The position numbers and the translations under genes are program-made. The notes beneath the pieces are model-generated. The model searched no databases. It saw only the letters and a list, made by a program, of their open reading frames with translations, and was not told where the DNA came from. Source: Petunia secreta (taxonomy: Eukaryota; Streptophyta; Magnoliopsida; Solanales; Solanaceae). Taken from it: a stretch of DNA of 64,000 bases. The stretch is taken from contig JARKIP010000042.1 in the NCBI GenBank assembly GCA_029990175.1, positions 558,001-622,000 of the forward strand. Reading direction: 5' to 3'. Positions within the stretch are counted from its first letter, which is position 1. The number at the start of each line of letters is the position of its first letter. Of the stretch, positions 23,412-33,311 are shown in pieces.

Positions 23412-23910
23412 TGTGACACCCTCGCCAAGTCATCACGCCACATGGGCGCGACATGGCGCACGAATGGCGCCAACATAGCCAAAGGGAGTGGAATACTCTA
23501 GAATTATGTGGGTAGTTCCTATGGAATATGGAATACTCTAGAATTATGTGGGTAGTTCCTATGGAATAACCTAGAACCTCTTGAATGTGTAAAGAAAGGC
23601 ATGGAAGATTCTAGGTCCATAGAATTTTCTAGAGTAGGTCCTTAAGTGTAAATAGTAGGGACTTGTATACAATTTTTATTTACACGTTAGCCCCCCGATG
23701 AGAAGTATAAATAGGGGAGGCATTCATTTGTAAAGGCATCAAGAAAAGTTTGAGTGAATACAATACTTCCTTTGGCAAATCTCTCTAAGTCTTTCTTTGT
23801 TTCATTCTCTTAGTGATCTTGTTGAGTTGAAGGCTTACTTGAGTTTGCTACTTTGTAGACAAACCGTCAAGTGCCGCACGGAGTGCTACTTTGAAAGTTA
23901 GGCCGTGACA
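23412..23910 (+). repeat. 5' LTR of the chromovirus (499 bp)
   Basis: It starts TGTGACACCCTCGCC and ends TTAGGCCGTGACA. TATA sequence AGTATAAATAGGGG lies at 23704-23717. An internal 40-bp tandem duplication occupies 23489-23568. Confidence 0.97.
23489..23568. repeat. 40-bp tandem duplication inside the 5' LTR U3 (also 28761-28840)
   Basis: Two perfect copies of a 40-bp unit starting TGGAATACTCTAGAATTATG lie upstream of the LTR TATA box. The same duplication is in the 3' LTR at 28761-28840. It therefore predates the last transposition cycle and may alter promoter strength. Confidence 0.95.
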
Positions 23911-23913
23911 ACG

Positions 23914-23926
23914 TGGTATCAGAGCC
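23914..23926 (+). promoter_or_regulatory. Primer-binding site, initiator methionine tRNA type
   Basis: TGGTATCAGAGCC begins three bases after the 5' LTR and is complementary to the 3' end of plant initiator methionine tRNA. It primes minus-strand DNA synthesis. Confidence 0.9.
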
Positions 23927-23943
23927 AGGTTACTTCTAAGGGA

Positions 23944-26900
23944 ATGGCACACAACGGAGAAGACATCACTGCTAGCACCCTTACCAACGTCCAGGATGCT
24001 GCCGGGAAGAAGAACAAGAAGAAGAGGAATGCTAGGAAGGGTGACGAGATGCTGCCCGAAGCCCCTCGAAGTGAAGGTCATACCACCCAACCATCGGCTA
24101 CGGAGGTGAGCGACGATGAGGAAGACCTCACCCCTGGCTGTGAGTGGGTTAAGAAGGTGGAAGAGGCGACATTGATTGTGGAAGCCCATGGCCAACGCAT
24201 GTCGAGGATCGAAGGCAAGCTGGAGACCCTTGAGAACCATTCCTTGTCCGAGTTCGACGCCATCCAGGACAAGTTTGGGGAACGCGAGCAAGCCGAGTTG
24301 GAGATGAAGGAAACCGTTAACACCTTGGAGTGCAGGCTCATGGAGGCATTGAGCACCATTGAGGCGATGAAGGCCAAGATCGAAGCACTCGAGGAGGAAG
24401 TTAACGCTGGAGCGGCCGTGTCATCCGGCGCTAACAAGGAGGGGAAGATCGAGATTCCTAAGCCACCTGTGTTCAAGGGAGTTCGTGACGCGCAAGAGGT
24501 TGACAACTTCCTATGGCACATGGAGAACTACTTCAAGCATGGAAACGTGAGGACCGAGGAGAAGAAGATTGCTGCCGCTATCCCATACCTCTCGGAGAAA
24601 GCCATGCTTTGGTGGAGAAGGAAGGAGGCCGACATGAAGAAAGGCTCATGCACCATTGACACATGGGAGCAGTTCAAGACCGAGTTCAAGAGGGCCTTCT
24701 TCCCTAACAATGTCATATATGAGGCAAGGTGCAAGCTGAGGGAGCTGAAGCAGACGGGGAGCATCAGTGCCTATATAGAGAAGTTCCAGACGCTCATGCT
24801 TCAAATCCCAAACCTTACCGATGAAGACTTGCTATTCCACTTCATGGACGGATTGCAAGGCTGGGCTAGGAAGGAGCTGCAACGTCGGCAAGTCACTACC
24901 ATTGATGAAGCTATCGTCGAGGCCGACGCTTTGACGGATGACAAGTATGACAAGAACAAGGGCAAAGATTTGAAGGGTAATCAGGCCAAAGGTGGGGGAG
25001 ATCGTGGCAAAGGCAAAGAGAAGCAGCAACATTCCAAGACAAACGATGCTCACAAGTCCGATGGCAAGAAATCTGGGCGTCAAGATTATGCCGAGAAGAA
25101 GGCGCAGGCCGAGAAGAAAGGAAGTGGATGCTACGTGTGCGGGGGACCTCATGGTTTCGCAAAGTGTCCTGAGTTGAAGACCCTTGGTGCCATGATACGT
25201 GAGAAGAAAGAACGGGAGGCACAGGATCCAGAGACTAGCACGGGCACGACGCAGCTAGGCATGATTGGACTATGTGCTGCTGTCACTGAGAAAGCCAGCA
25301 AACCAGAGGAGAACGGCACGCAGTACGTGGACATCACCATCAACAACAAGCCTACCCGCGCCATGGTTGACACTGGAGCTCAAGCCAATTTCATGACCGA
25401 GGCCGCATCAAAGAGACTTGGATTGAAGCTGAGCCCAACCGATACCCGCCTCAAGACCGTCAATGCCCCAGCAATACCAGTACGAGGCATAGCCAACGGG
25501 GTTAGTGTTGCCTTGGGCAGTTGGAAGGGCAAGACTAACTTCACTGTGGCGCCCCTGGACATATTCGACATCATCCTTGGGCAAGAGTTCTTCAGACAGT
25601 GCCACACCATGATCGATCCTTACTTGCAGCGTCTCTTGGTTGTGGAACGAGAAGGGTCATGCATGGTGCCTATGACTACGATGCCCCAAGGACAGAGTCA
25701 TGCACACTTGTCAGCCATGCAGCTTGTCAAAGGATTGAAGAAGGGCGAGCCGACGTTCATGGCAACCATTGCAAGCTTGAGTGAAGACAATGTTGCCGTA
25801 GAGACCTTGCCACCATGCATAGAGAAGGTGCTCGAGGAGAATAAGGACGTGATGCCCGAAGAGTTGCCGAAGCACTTACCACCTAGGCGGGAGGTAGATC
25901 ATAAGATCGAGTTGGAGCCTGGAGCTAAGCCACCTGCCTATGCCCCATACCGTATGGCACCACCCGAGTTAGAGGAGCTACGCAAGCAGTTGAAGGAGTT
26001 GCTCGATGCCGGCCACATTCGTCCGTCAAAGGCACCCTATGGCGCGCCGGTCCTATTCCAAAAGAAGAAGGATGGTTCGTTGAGGCTATGCATTGACTAC
26101 CGCGCGCTCAACAAGGTAACCGTCAAGAACAAGTACCCCATCCCTCTCATTGCCGATTTGTTCGATAGGCTTGGACAAGCAAAGTACTTCACCAAAGTGG
26201 ATCTACGGAAGGGCTACTACCAAGTTCGCATCGCGGAAGGGGATGAGCCGAAGACCGCGTGTGTGACAAGGTATGGAGCTTTCGAGTGGTTGGTGATGCC
26301 CTTCGGCTTAACCAACGCACCCGCTACCTTTTGCACACTTATGAACAAGATTTTCCACCCCTACCTTGATCAATTCGTGGTAGTCTACTTGGACGATATA
26401 GTCATATATAGCCACACTTTGGAGGAGCATGTGGAACATTTGAAGATAGTTTTCCAAGTCTTGCGAGAGAACGAGCTATTCATCAAGAGGGAGAAGTGCG
26501 AGTTTGCTCAATCAAAGGTGCACTTCTTGGGGCATGTCATTAGCAATGGAGAGTTGCGGATGGACGAGGCCAAGGTCCGTGCCATACAAGAATGGGAGCC
26601 GCCGACCAAGGTAACGGAGTTGAGATCTTTCCTTGGTCTTGTTAACTACTATCGACGCTTCATAGGTGGATACTCCGCTAAGGCCGCACCCTTGACGGAG
26701 TTACTAAAGAAGAACAAGCAGTGGGTTTGGTCGGAGCTATGTCAAAAGGCGTTTGAGGGTCTTAAGAGAGCCGTGACGGAGGAGCCGGTTCTAGCATTGC
26801 CCGACTTCACCAAGACGTTCGAGGTGCACACGGATGCGTCCGACTTTGCTATTGGAGGTGTGTTGATGCAAGACAAACACCCCATAGCCTTCGAGAGCCG

Positions 26901-28773
26901 CAAGCTGAATGAGACAGAGCGGCGCTACACTGTACAGGAGAAAGAGATGACGGCCATTGTGCATTACCTACGCATTTGGCGCCACTACTTGCTTGGATCA
27001 AAGTTCGTGGTCAAGACCGATAATGTGGCTACTAGCTACTTCCAGTCACAGAAGAAGCTCACACCAAAGCAAGCTAGATGGCAAGATTTCCTGGCTGAGT
27101 TTGATTATGTGCTTGAGTACAAGCCCGGCAAAGGCAATGTTGTGGCCGATGCCTTAAGTCGTAAAGCCGAACTTGCTGCCATCACTTCAGCAAGTTTTGC
27201 CATCCGAGATGCCATAAAGGAAGGTATGCAGCATGATCCAGTCGCTAAGCAGCTTTTGGAGCTAGCCACTCAGGGCAAGACGAGGCGCTTTTGGGTCGAA
27301 GATAGCTTATTGCTCACCACAGGACGGAGGGTCTATGTGCCTAAGTATGAGAACCTTAGGCGGCGCATTGTGAAGGAGAGCCATGACACATTATGGGCCG
27401 GTCATCCAGGCCAACGCCGCACCAGGGCCTTGGTTGAATCGGTATATTATTGGCCGCGCATGAGAGACGATATTGAGGCATACGTGCAGACTTGTCTTGT
27501 GTGCCAACAAGACAAGGTGGAGCAGCGGTCACCCGGAGGACTATTGGAGCCACTACCTGTTGCGGAGCGTCCGTGGGAGAGCGTCACCATGGACTTCATC
27601 ACTTGCTTGCCGAAGTCTGACGGATATGGTACTATCATGGTCGTAGTGGACAGATTTTCTAAGTATGCTACCTTCATGCCCGCCTCAGCTAGTTGCACTG
27701 CTAAGGAAGCCGCCAAGTTGTTCTTTAAGAATGTTGTGAAGTATTGGGGCTTGCCGAGGCATATCATCAGTGACCGAGACCCTCGCTTCAGTGGGAACTT
27801 TTGGAAGGAGTTGTTCGAGATGCTTGGCACGGAGTTGCATTTCTCTACCAGTTTCCACCCACAGACGGACGGCCAGACGGAACGAGTCAATGCGCTACTC
27901 GAGTGCTACTTGAGACACTTCGTGAGCGCACATCAAAAGGATTGGGCGAGGCTCTTGGATGTAGCCCAATTCTCATATAACTTGCAGCGGAGCGAGTCCA
28001 CAGGGAAGACACCGTTCGAGCTAGCCACCGGCCAACAACCTCAAACTCCTCATTCTTTACCGGCCGCGTTCGAGGGCAAGAGTTTGGGAGCATATCACAT
28101 GGCTAAGGGCTTTGGAGAGCAGCTTGACACCGCTAAGTCTTACTTGGACAAGGCGTCCCGGAAGATGAAAAAATTTGCCGACCGTAAGAGGCGTCCCATG
28201 GAGTACCAAGTTGGGGACATGGTCTTAGTCAAGTTCAACCCGAGACAGTTCAAGGCACTACGAGGCATGCACCCGAATTTAGTGCGCAAGTATGAAGGGC
28301 CGTTCGAGATCATCGCTAAGGTGGGCAAAGTTTCTTACAAGTTGGACTTGCCTGCCCACTTGAAGATTCATCCAGTCTTCCATGCTAGCGTGTTGAAGCC
28401 GTACCATGAAGACAAGGAAGACCCGAGTCGGGGCCAGACGACTCGCGCACCTATCACCATCACTGCCTCGCAAGATCGTGACATTGAAGCCATCATTGAC
28501 TATGAGGCCAGAGGCAAGAAGGGTCAGAAGCCGACAGCCATGTTCCTTGTGCATTGGAAGGGACAATCTCCGGAGGAGGCTACGTGGGAACGATATCAAG
28601 ACTTGTGGCAATTCAAGGATAAGTGCCACGAGTATATGCAGCAGCATTGCGCCGCGGTCGTCGCAACATCAGGTGGGGGAGAGTGTGACACCCTCGCCAA
28701 GTCATCACGCCACATGGGCGCGACATGGCGCACGAATGGCGCCAACATAGCCAAAGGGAGTGGAATACTCTAG
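23944..28773 (+). CDS. Chromovirus Gag-Pol polyprotein (intact)
   Basis: The single frame encodes about 1609 residues from the first ATG (MAHNGEDI). An open frame also runs upstream through the primer site but has no ATG. Order: charged coiled-coil N-terminus; Gag domain (about 190-330, AMLWWRRKEADMKKG); CCHC zinc knuckle (about 396-408, CYVCGGPHGFAKC); protease with DTGA (about 476); RT with YLDDI (about 815); RNase H (about 963, DASDFAIGGVL); integrase HHCC (about 1146-1190) and DDE core (MDFITCL, SDRDPRFSG); chromodomain (about 1516-1570, FLVHWKGQSPEEATWERYQD). All catalytic motifs I looked for are present. The last ~29 residues are encoded inside the 3' LTR, where the TAG stop lies. The chromodomain probably guides integration to particular chromatin. 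Confidence 0.97.
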   Translation: MAHNGEDITASTLTNVQDAAGKKNKKKRNARKGDEMLPEAPRSEGHTTQPSATEVSDDEEDLTPGCEWVKKVEEATLIVEAHGQRMSRIEGKLETLENHSLSEFDAIQDKFGEREQAELEMKETVNTLECRLMEALSTIEAMKAKIEALEEEVNAGAAVSSGANKEGKIEIPKPPVFKGVRDAQEVDNFLWHMENYFKHGNVRTEEKKIAAAIPYLSEKAMLWWRRKEADMKKGSCTIDTWEQFKTEFKRAFFPNNVIYEARCKLRELKQTGSISAYIEKFQTLMLQIPNLTDEDLLFHFMDGLQGWARKELQRRQVTTIDEAIVEADALTDDKYDKNKGKDLKGNQAKGGGDRGKGKEKQQHSKTNDAHKSDGKKSGRQDYAEKKAQAEKKGSGCYVCGGPHGFAKCPELKTLGAMIREKKEREAQDPETSTGTTQLGMIGLCAAVTEKASKPEENGTQYVDITINNKPTRAMVDTGAQANFMTEAASKRLGLKLSPTDTRLKTVNAPAIPVRGIANGVSVALGSWKGKTNFTVAPLDIFDIILGQEFFRQCHTMIDPYLQRLLVVEREGSCMVPMTTMPQGQSHAHLSAMQLVKGLKKGEPTFMATIASLSEDNVAVETLPPCIEKVLEENKDVMPEELPKHLPPRREVDHKIELEPGAKPPAYAPYRMAPPELEELRKQLKELLDAGHIRPSKAPYGAPVLFQKKKDGSLRLCIDYRALNKVTVKNKYPIPLIADLFDRLGQAKYFTKVDLRKGYYQVRIAEGDEPKTACVTRYGAFEWLVMPFGLTNAPATFCTLMNKIFHPYLDQFVVVYLDDIVIYSHTLEEHVEHLKIVFQVLRENELFIKREKCEFAQSKVHFLGHVISNGELRMDEAKVRAIQEWEPPTKVTELRSFLGLVNYYRRFIGGYSAKAAPLTELLKKNKQWVWSELCQKAFEGLKRAVTEEPVLALPDFTKTFEVHTDASDFAIGGVLMQDKHPIAFESRKLNETERRYTVQEKEMTAIVHYLRIWRHYLLGSKFVVKTDNVATSYFQSQKKLTPKQARWQDFLAEFDYVLEYKPGKGNVVADALSRKAELAAITSASFAIRDAIKEGMQHDPVAKQLLELATQGKTRRFWVEDSLLLTTGRRVYVPKYENLRRRIVKESHDTLWAGHPGQRRTRALVESVYYWPRMRDDIEAYVQTCLVCQQDKVEQRSPGGLLEPLPVAERPWESVTMDFITCLPKSDGYGTIMVVVDRFSKYATFMPASASCTAKEAAKLFFKNVVKYWGLPRHIISDRDPRFSGNFWKELFEMLGTELHFSTSFHPQTDGQTERVNALLECYLRHFVSAHQKDWARLLDVAQFSYNLQRSESTGKTPFELATGQQPQTPHSLPAAFEGKSLGAYHMAKGFGEQLDTAKSYLDKASRKMKKFADRKRRPMEYQVGDMVLVKFNPRQFKALRGMHPNLVRKYEGPFEIIAKVGKVSYKLDLPAHLKIHPVFHASVLKPYHEDKEDPSRGQTTRAPITITASQDRDIEAIIDYEARGKKGQKPTAMFLVHWKGQSPEEATWERYQDLWQFKDKCHEYMQQHCAAVVATSGGGECDTLAKSSRHMGATWRTNGANIAKGSGIL
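28668..28683 (+). promoter_or_regulatory. Polypurine tract of the chromovirus
   Basis: AACATCAGGTGGGGGAGAG directly precedes the 3' LTR; the purine-rich AGGTGGGGGAGAG part would prime plus-strand synthesis. It lies inside the coding frame. Confidence 0.8.
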
Positions 28774-29182
28774 AATTATGTGGGTAGTTCCTATGGAATA
28801 TGGAATACTCTAGAATTATGTGGGTAGTTCCTATGGAATAACCTAGAACCTCTTGAATGTGTAAAGAAAGGCATGGAAGATTCTAGGTCCATAGAATTTT
28901 CTAGAGTAGGTCCTTAAGTGTAAATAGTAGGGACTTGTATACAATTTTTATTTACACGTTAGCCCCCCGATGAGAAGTATAAATAGGGGAGGCATTCATT
29001 TGTAAAGGCATCAAGAAAAGTTTGAGTGAATACAATACTTCCTTTGGCAAATCTCTCTAAGTCTTTCTTTGTTTCATTCTCTTAGTGATCTTGTTGAGTT
29101 GAAGGCTTACTTGAGTTTGCTACTTTGTAGACAAACCGTCAAGTGCCGCACGGAGTGCTACTTTGAAAGTTAGGCCGTGACA
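28684..29182 (+). repeat. 3' LTR of the chromovirus (499 bp)
   Basis: It has the same length and, base by base as far as I compared, the same sequence as the 5' LTR. The gag-pol stop TAG lies at 28771-28773 inside it. Confidence 0.97.
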
Positions 29183-29429
29183 CTACTCTTTGATAAACTG
29201 TTGAGGTAGTTAATGAATGTGAGAGTTTCATTTACTACTAAAATGACTTAATGATATGCTAGCAGAGAATGAACTGGATTTGGAGACTAATGTGGAGTGT
29301 CTATATGCAGTTAATAATATGCTAGCATAGAATGATTCAGAGTGTGAGACAATTGTGGAGTGTTAACCTACAGGATTTATAAACATCAAATTTGGAGGGG
29401 AGTAAATATTTCTAACAGAGCTTTTGGTG
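29183..29429. repeat. Diverged local duplication of about 60 bp
   Basis: Two related stretches lie at about 29250-29302 and 29313-29364, sharing ATATGCTAGCA.AGAATGA and GTGGAGTGT. No gene is seen. Confidence 0.5.
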
Positions 29430-29700
29430 CTGAATTATTGCCAGATTGATCATCATAGTTCATGGATCTTAGTGTAATGCCTCCATATTGTTAGAATCCC
29501 AACAGCTGTTTGTACTTGTGAGGTAAAAACACCCACATCAGTAAAACAACTGCCTCTTGGAAACCCATAGAAATTTGATAGCAAGAGCAGGTGGAGTCTA
29601 TTTTACGTCCACGAGTCTTCGAAATTGACAGGAATTCTTAGGAGTCAATTCCATCCAAAACAGACTCATCAAGAGGGCAAGAGGACAATTACCTCCCCTT
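29430..29700 (-). pseudogene. Class III chitinase fragment, decayed copy
   Basis: Two blocks on the minus strand resemble the intact chitinase gene at 30781-31680. The block at 29643-29690 matches the catalytic exon region around DGID: TCAATTCCATCCAAAACAG is shared apart from one base. The block at 29441-29500 reads YGGITLRSMNYDDQSG, matching the C-terminal YGGVMLWSKYYDDQSG. In the intact gene the blocks are about 410 bp apart, here about 200 bp, so an internal deletion occurred. The acidic residues after DGID are replaced by a stop. This is the remnant of a tandem duplicate and cannot make enzyme. Confidence 0.75.
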
Positions 29701-30780
29701 TTCCTTGGAACGATAAGTAGAAATTATCTGAGCAATGTCCGAGTAAGGACTGTAAGAGAATACTACATTCTCCCTAATCAGTTGTAAAAGGGTTTCCAAA
29801 GGAGTTCTAAGGATCCTGAGCTACTCCTTTCATTGCCTTAATGCATTGAGTTTGATTCTCAAATTCTTTCGCATCGTATTACAGACAAACTTTGGTCTTC
29901 TCTTTCACTTTACGTGTTCTATCGCTCTAGGCTTCTCTCAGATTCTTAAACAGGGAGATGGTCAGATAGCTCCTGGCCCTTTTCTATTCAAGATCATAAC
30001 TTCAATCTAAATTTTGGCAAGATTTATAGCAAAGCTGAGACTATTGGATTAATTCTAGTTTCCTCCATTGCCAGTCTGTCCCCCCAGTGAAGAAACTTTC
30101 TTGCTTCAGAACAAATCACTACTATTTAGCTTCGACCGTCCAAAGAAAAGTTAGCAAAAAGTTAGCACAACCTAATTCTTGACTTCTTTTTCGATTTTCT
30201 TCGAGATAATGTCTTGTTTACTAAGATGATGAGAATGAAAATTATCCCTAACTGGACTACTATATGTTTACCATCTAAAGCAGTATCGAAGAGACTTTGT
30301 GTTTTCTTTTTCTCGCTTGCTCTATCAATCTTATCCTGGACTAAACTATCCCTTTAAAATATTGATGTTTTGGTTTTGTCTTGTTTTTTCATATCAAAAA
30401 CCAATCTGACTTATCTAAATCAGCAGAAATTACTGAATAATGTATGATAGTAATGAAATTATTTGTGTTGTTTATCAGTAAAATAATCACCTTTTGTGGA
30501 GGTAACACAAAATGAAGCACAGAAAAGTACTAGTATAGTAATACATAAGTTCTACTCGATCGTCCAAGTTTTGCTTGGAATTTGCCTATTTAAGTGATTG
30601 TGCTTGAAGATGGAGTCTTTTCAGCAATCATTCTTCTAACGATTCACTTGAATACTTCAAATAAAGATTGTAGATGAAGATGTATACGTAAACACACTAT
30701 AAACTTTCAACACTCATACATACATAAACACATTATGAGCATTCAACACTCATAATCACTCGATCATTCAACTTACATTA
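29701..30780. other. Intergenic, 3' side of the chitinase
   Basis: AT-rich DNA with the chitinase 3' UTR at its right end. A short direct repeat of ACTCATA and AACAC words lies at 30708-30755. No other gene or repeat is recognised. Confidence 0.4.
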
Positions 30781-31680
30781 TCAGACACTACCTTTAATGG
30801 AACCACTATATCCAGATTGATCATCATAGTACTTAGACCAAAGCATCACACCACCATACTTTGCAGAGCCTTTGATTGCTGGAAGAACTTGTTTAATTAA
30901 ATCAGCTGCAGGAATGAAGCCACTTCCTGCTGCTGAAGAAGCAGCAGGCAATCCTAGGAAGATTTTCTTGGCAGGAATTGAAGTCCACTGCTTCCATGCA
31001 CTTTCAAGGTTATTAAGGTCCCCAGGAGTGTACTGGCAAGGAGGGTTGTTGTAAAATTGCACCCAAACAAAGTCAAAAAGCCCTGTTTGTAGAGCACCTC
31101 CTACCCAAGCATCAGGATAAGGACATTGTGGTGCTGCACTCAAATATACCTTCTTACTACGTTTGCTATATGAAGAGAGAAACCGAGCAAGGTCATCCCA
31201 GTGCTCGTTTGTTCCCCCTTCGATATCAAAGTCGATTCCATCCAAAACAGCATTGCCAAGAGGACGAGCACTAGACTTTCCTCCCAAGAAGTTGTTCCAA
31301 AGATACGTAGCAACTTCTCGAGCATCTTCGGTGGAGTTGAGGTAGTAGCTACCAACCGCTCCTCCAATGGAGAGCAGAACTTTAACACCTTTTGCTTGAC
31401 ATGATTTTATGTCAGAGCTTAAGCCAGTACAACCACCAAGAGTTGGATCACAATGTCCAGCTAGGTTTATTACGGGACTTTGGCCATTGCCAAAGGTGAT
31501 AAGAAAAGCTAAGTTAACAAACTTGTAATTTCCAGAAGCACAAGTTTCTGCTAAGGTCGCTTCGTTTCCATTTTGACCCCAATATATTGCAATTCCACCA
31601 GCATCAGTAAGGGCCACAGATGCTAGAATTAACATGGAAAATAGTAAGAATAAAATAGCTGGTTTAAGTGCCATTCTCAA
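30781..31680 (-). CDS. Class III (acidic) endochitinase, GH18, secreted
   Basis: The enzyme hydrolyses beta-1,4 links in chitin and usually acts in the apoplast in defence against fungi. The 299-residue protein begins with a signal peptide (about 1-27, hydrophobic FLLFSMLILASVAL), after which the mature protein starts GGIAIYWGQNGNE. The SIGG substrate-binding motif is at 104-107. The GH18 catalytic motif DGIDFDIE is at 147-154 with proton donor Glu154, all residues present. Three cysteine pairs typical of the class appear conserved. The C-terminus YYDDQSGYSGSIKGSV is complete and the length is normal. There are no introns. Met3 is an alternative start. A decayed copy lies 1.1 kb away on the same strand, suggesting a former tandem array. 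Confidence 0.96.
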   Translation of the reverse strand: MRMALKPAILFLLFSMLILASVALTDAGGIAIYWGQNGNEATLAETCASGNYKFVNLAFLITFGNGQSPVINLAGHCDPTLGGCTGLSSDIKSCQAKGVKVLLSIGGAVGSYYLNSTEDAREVATYLWNNFLGGKSSARPLGNAVLDGIDFDIEGGTNEHWDDLARFLSSYSKRSKKVYLSAAPQCPYPDAWVGGALQTGLFDFVWVQFYNNPPCQYTPGDLNNLESAWKQWTSIPAKKIFLGLPAASSAAGSGFIPAADLIKQVLPAIKGSAKYGGVMLWSKYYDDQSGYSGSIKGSV

Positions 31681-31752
31681 CTGTCTTTTCTGATTCTTAA
31701 TGAGTTATGACTTAGGAACAATGGGTGGTATTTTATGTTCAGAACCTACGGG

Positions 31753-31760
31753 TTTTATAG
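31753..31760 (-). promoter_or_regulatory. TATA box of the chitinase gene
   Basis: CTATAAAA on the minus strand lies 73 bp before the ATG at 31680, giving a plausible leader of about 40-45 nt. Confidence 0.65.
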
Positions 31761-33279
31761 TAGATGGCACCAGTCACTTCTTGTTCTTGGTGAATTATAG
31801 CTCAATCTAGTAGTCATAGTATTAATTTGCTTTTAGTAGTAGTTTAACGTACACGGTGTCCTGTTGGAAATAAATTCGCGTGATTCACATAATAAATCAT
31901 TTCCCTTTGTTTGATAGTGTTATGGCAGCATTAGGCAACTCTTTATGTTTTCATGGAAGTTGAATCAGAGTATTAAAGAACCATAAGAGGCTTTTTAGAG
32001 GTCCATTGCTTTAAAAAATATTGAAGCCATCAATCTCAGACTTTCACAAATTAAAGGCCAAAATGATATTCCATTTCCTCATTTTACCTAAAAGAAAAAA
32101 TGAAAAGTCAATGTATGTATAATGAACCAAAAGACAATGTATGCAAGAGTTCTTACAGATTATCTCTTTAGAACAGCACTAAGTAGGAAATCTCTATATC
32201 TACATCCTTTGCTATCTTCTTGTGTAATGTATACAAATGAATGGAGATCTTTATTTTGAGATGGGGCAAATATTCTAATAAAAACATTAATTGAATGGCC
32301 AACGTTTAGGCACTCTTTGTCGGCTACCGGGTTTACTGAAACCTTTTGCTAAATCGTAGAGAGTTGAGGTGTATGTTCCATTCTTGATTTTAGCTTATAA
32401 GTGGTTATGAACAGCAAGTAAACCCAATGCCTTGTGGTTTCATGTTAGAAAGCTACACAAAGTCGCGATCATTTCATGGAAACTGCTTCATATGTGAATT
32501 GTATTCTCTAAATTTACCTTTCCAGAGTATTCATATTGGTGATCGGTATCAAAGAGGATTGGTCAAGGGGAGGTTTTGAATGAAATCAGAGTGGATCTGC
32601 GGCAAAGCAGAACTTCCAGAGGTGAGACTTTTAGGAAGAAGACTTTTATTTATATATATTGTGCACGCACATGTCCTGTAAGAGTGTCCGTCCTGCAACC
32701 TCTTGCCAAAGCCTCCGGGGCGCTTATACTCCATGATGAGTTTGGAGAGGCTTTTGGTGTGAACTTGCAAAGAGCATCTGAGAGGACTGCATGCTCACAT
32801 GGTTTATTGGAGGTCCGCTCTTCTGAGGAATTATTCTTGGTGATCGTTTTACAGAATCTTATGTATTCTTACAACGTCAAAGATTTCATTTTGCTTCCAG
32901 AATAAGCAGAAAGCAAAAATAGCTGAAGGTGCTTCCACAATATGTTGCTGAAAATAATTTATTTCTTGACAAGTTCATCTATGACGCTTTCAAAGAAATA
33001 ATTCTCCCCTGCGTGCAGAAGATCCATGCAGTTCTTAACCGGCCTCAACGAGTCAATGTAATAACCTTGCATTGATGTTGCAAATTGGAGTTATGACATT
33101 TTTGGTGAAATGTACTTGCATCAACTTGCAGAGACAATTTTAAGCTTTTGTATAATTGTATCCAAAGTGATGATACATAAGTACTTGTATATATCCCTAT
33201 AAATGCATTGTAGTTATGATAGTTACTACTATAACATTATGGAAGTTGTTCACAATGAATCAATCTTTATATTGTTGGT
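31761..33279. other. Intergenic between the divergent chitinase and DUF642 genes
   Basis: AT-rich. Open frames at 32549-32770 (-) and 32576-32905 (+) carry no recognisable motif. No mobile element ends are evident apart from the Helitron-like terminus at 33280-33311. Confidence 0.4.
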
Positions 33280-33311
33280 CCCGTGTTGGGCGCGGGCCAA
33301 GCCTGATCTAG
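33280..33311 (+). mobile_element. Helitron-like 3' terminus (candidate)
   Basis: A hairpin with stem CCCGTG/CGCGGG (33280-33285 and 33291-33296, one G:T pair) is followed 11 bases later by CTAG (33308-33311) and then T. This is the classic 3' end of plant Helitrons, which insert between A and T. The matching 5' TC end was not found, so size and autonomy are unknown; no Rep/helicase coding region is present nearby. Confidence 0.45.

Larger units (their letters stand above)
23412..29182 (+). mobile_element. Complete young Ty3/gypsy chromovirus (5.77 kb)
   Basis: The element has two 499-bp LTRs that match base for base by eye, a methionine-tRNA primer site, a purine tract and one uninterrupted gag-pol frame ending in a chromodomain. 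With TG...CA ends it is flanked by CTAC on both sides. If the first T belongs to the target, the duplication is the 5-bp CTACT. It landed about 665 bp downstream of the desaturase stop. Size and a C-terminal chromodomain fit small chromovirus clades (Reina or Galadriel type). The clade is inferred. Confidence 0.97.

Noticed and set aside
23914..23926. Possible tRNA gene pieces at TGGTATCAGAGC (also 43571 and about 60120)
   Set aside because: These are primer-binding sites adjoining LTR ends; no tRNA cloverleaf or internal promoter boxes surround them.
24078..28647. Long minus-strand open frames within the chromovirus
   Set aside because: They are shadows of the intact plus-strand gag-pol frame, favoured by its codon use.
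32549..32905. Overlapping ORFs on both strands between chitinase and DUF642
   Set aside because: No recognisable domain, and the frames mirror each other.
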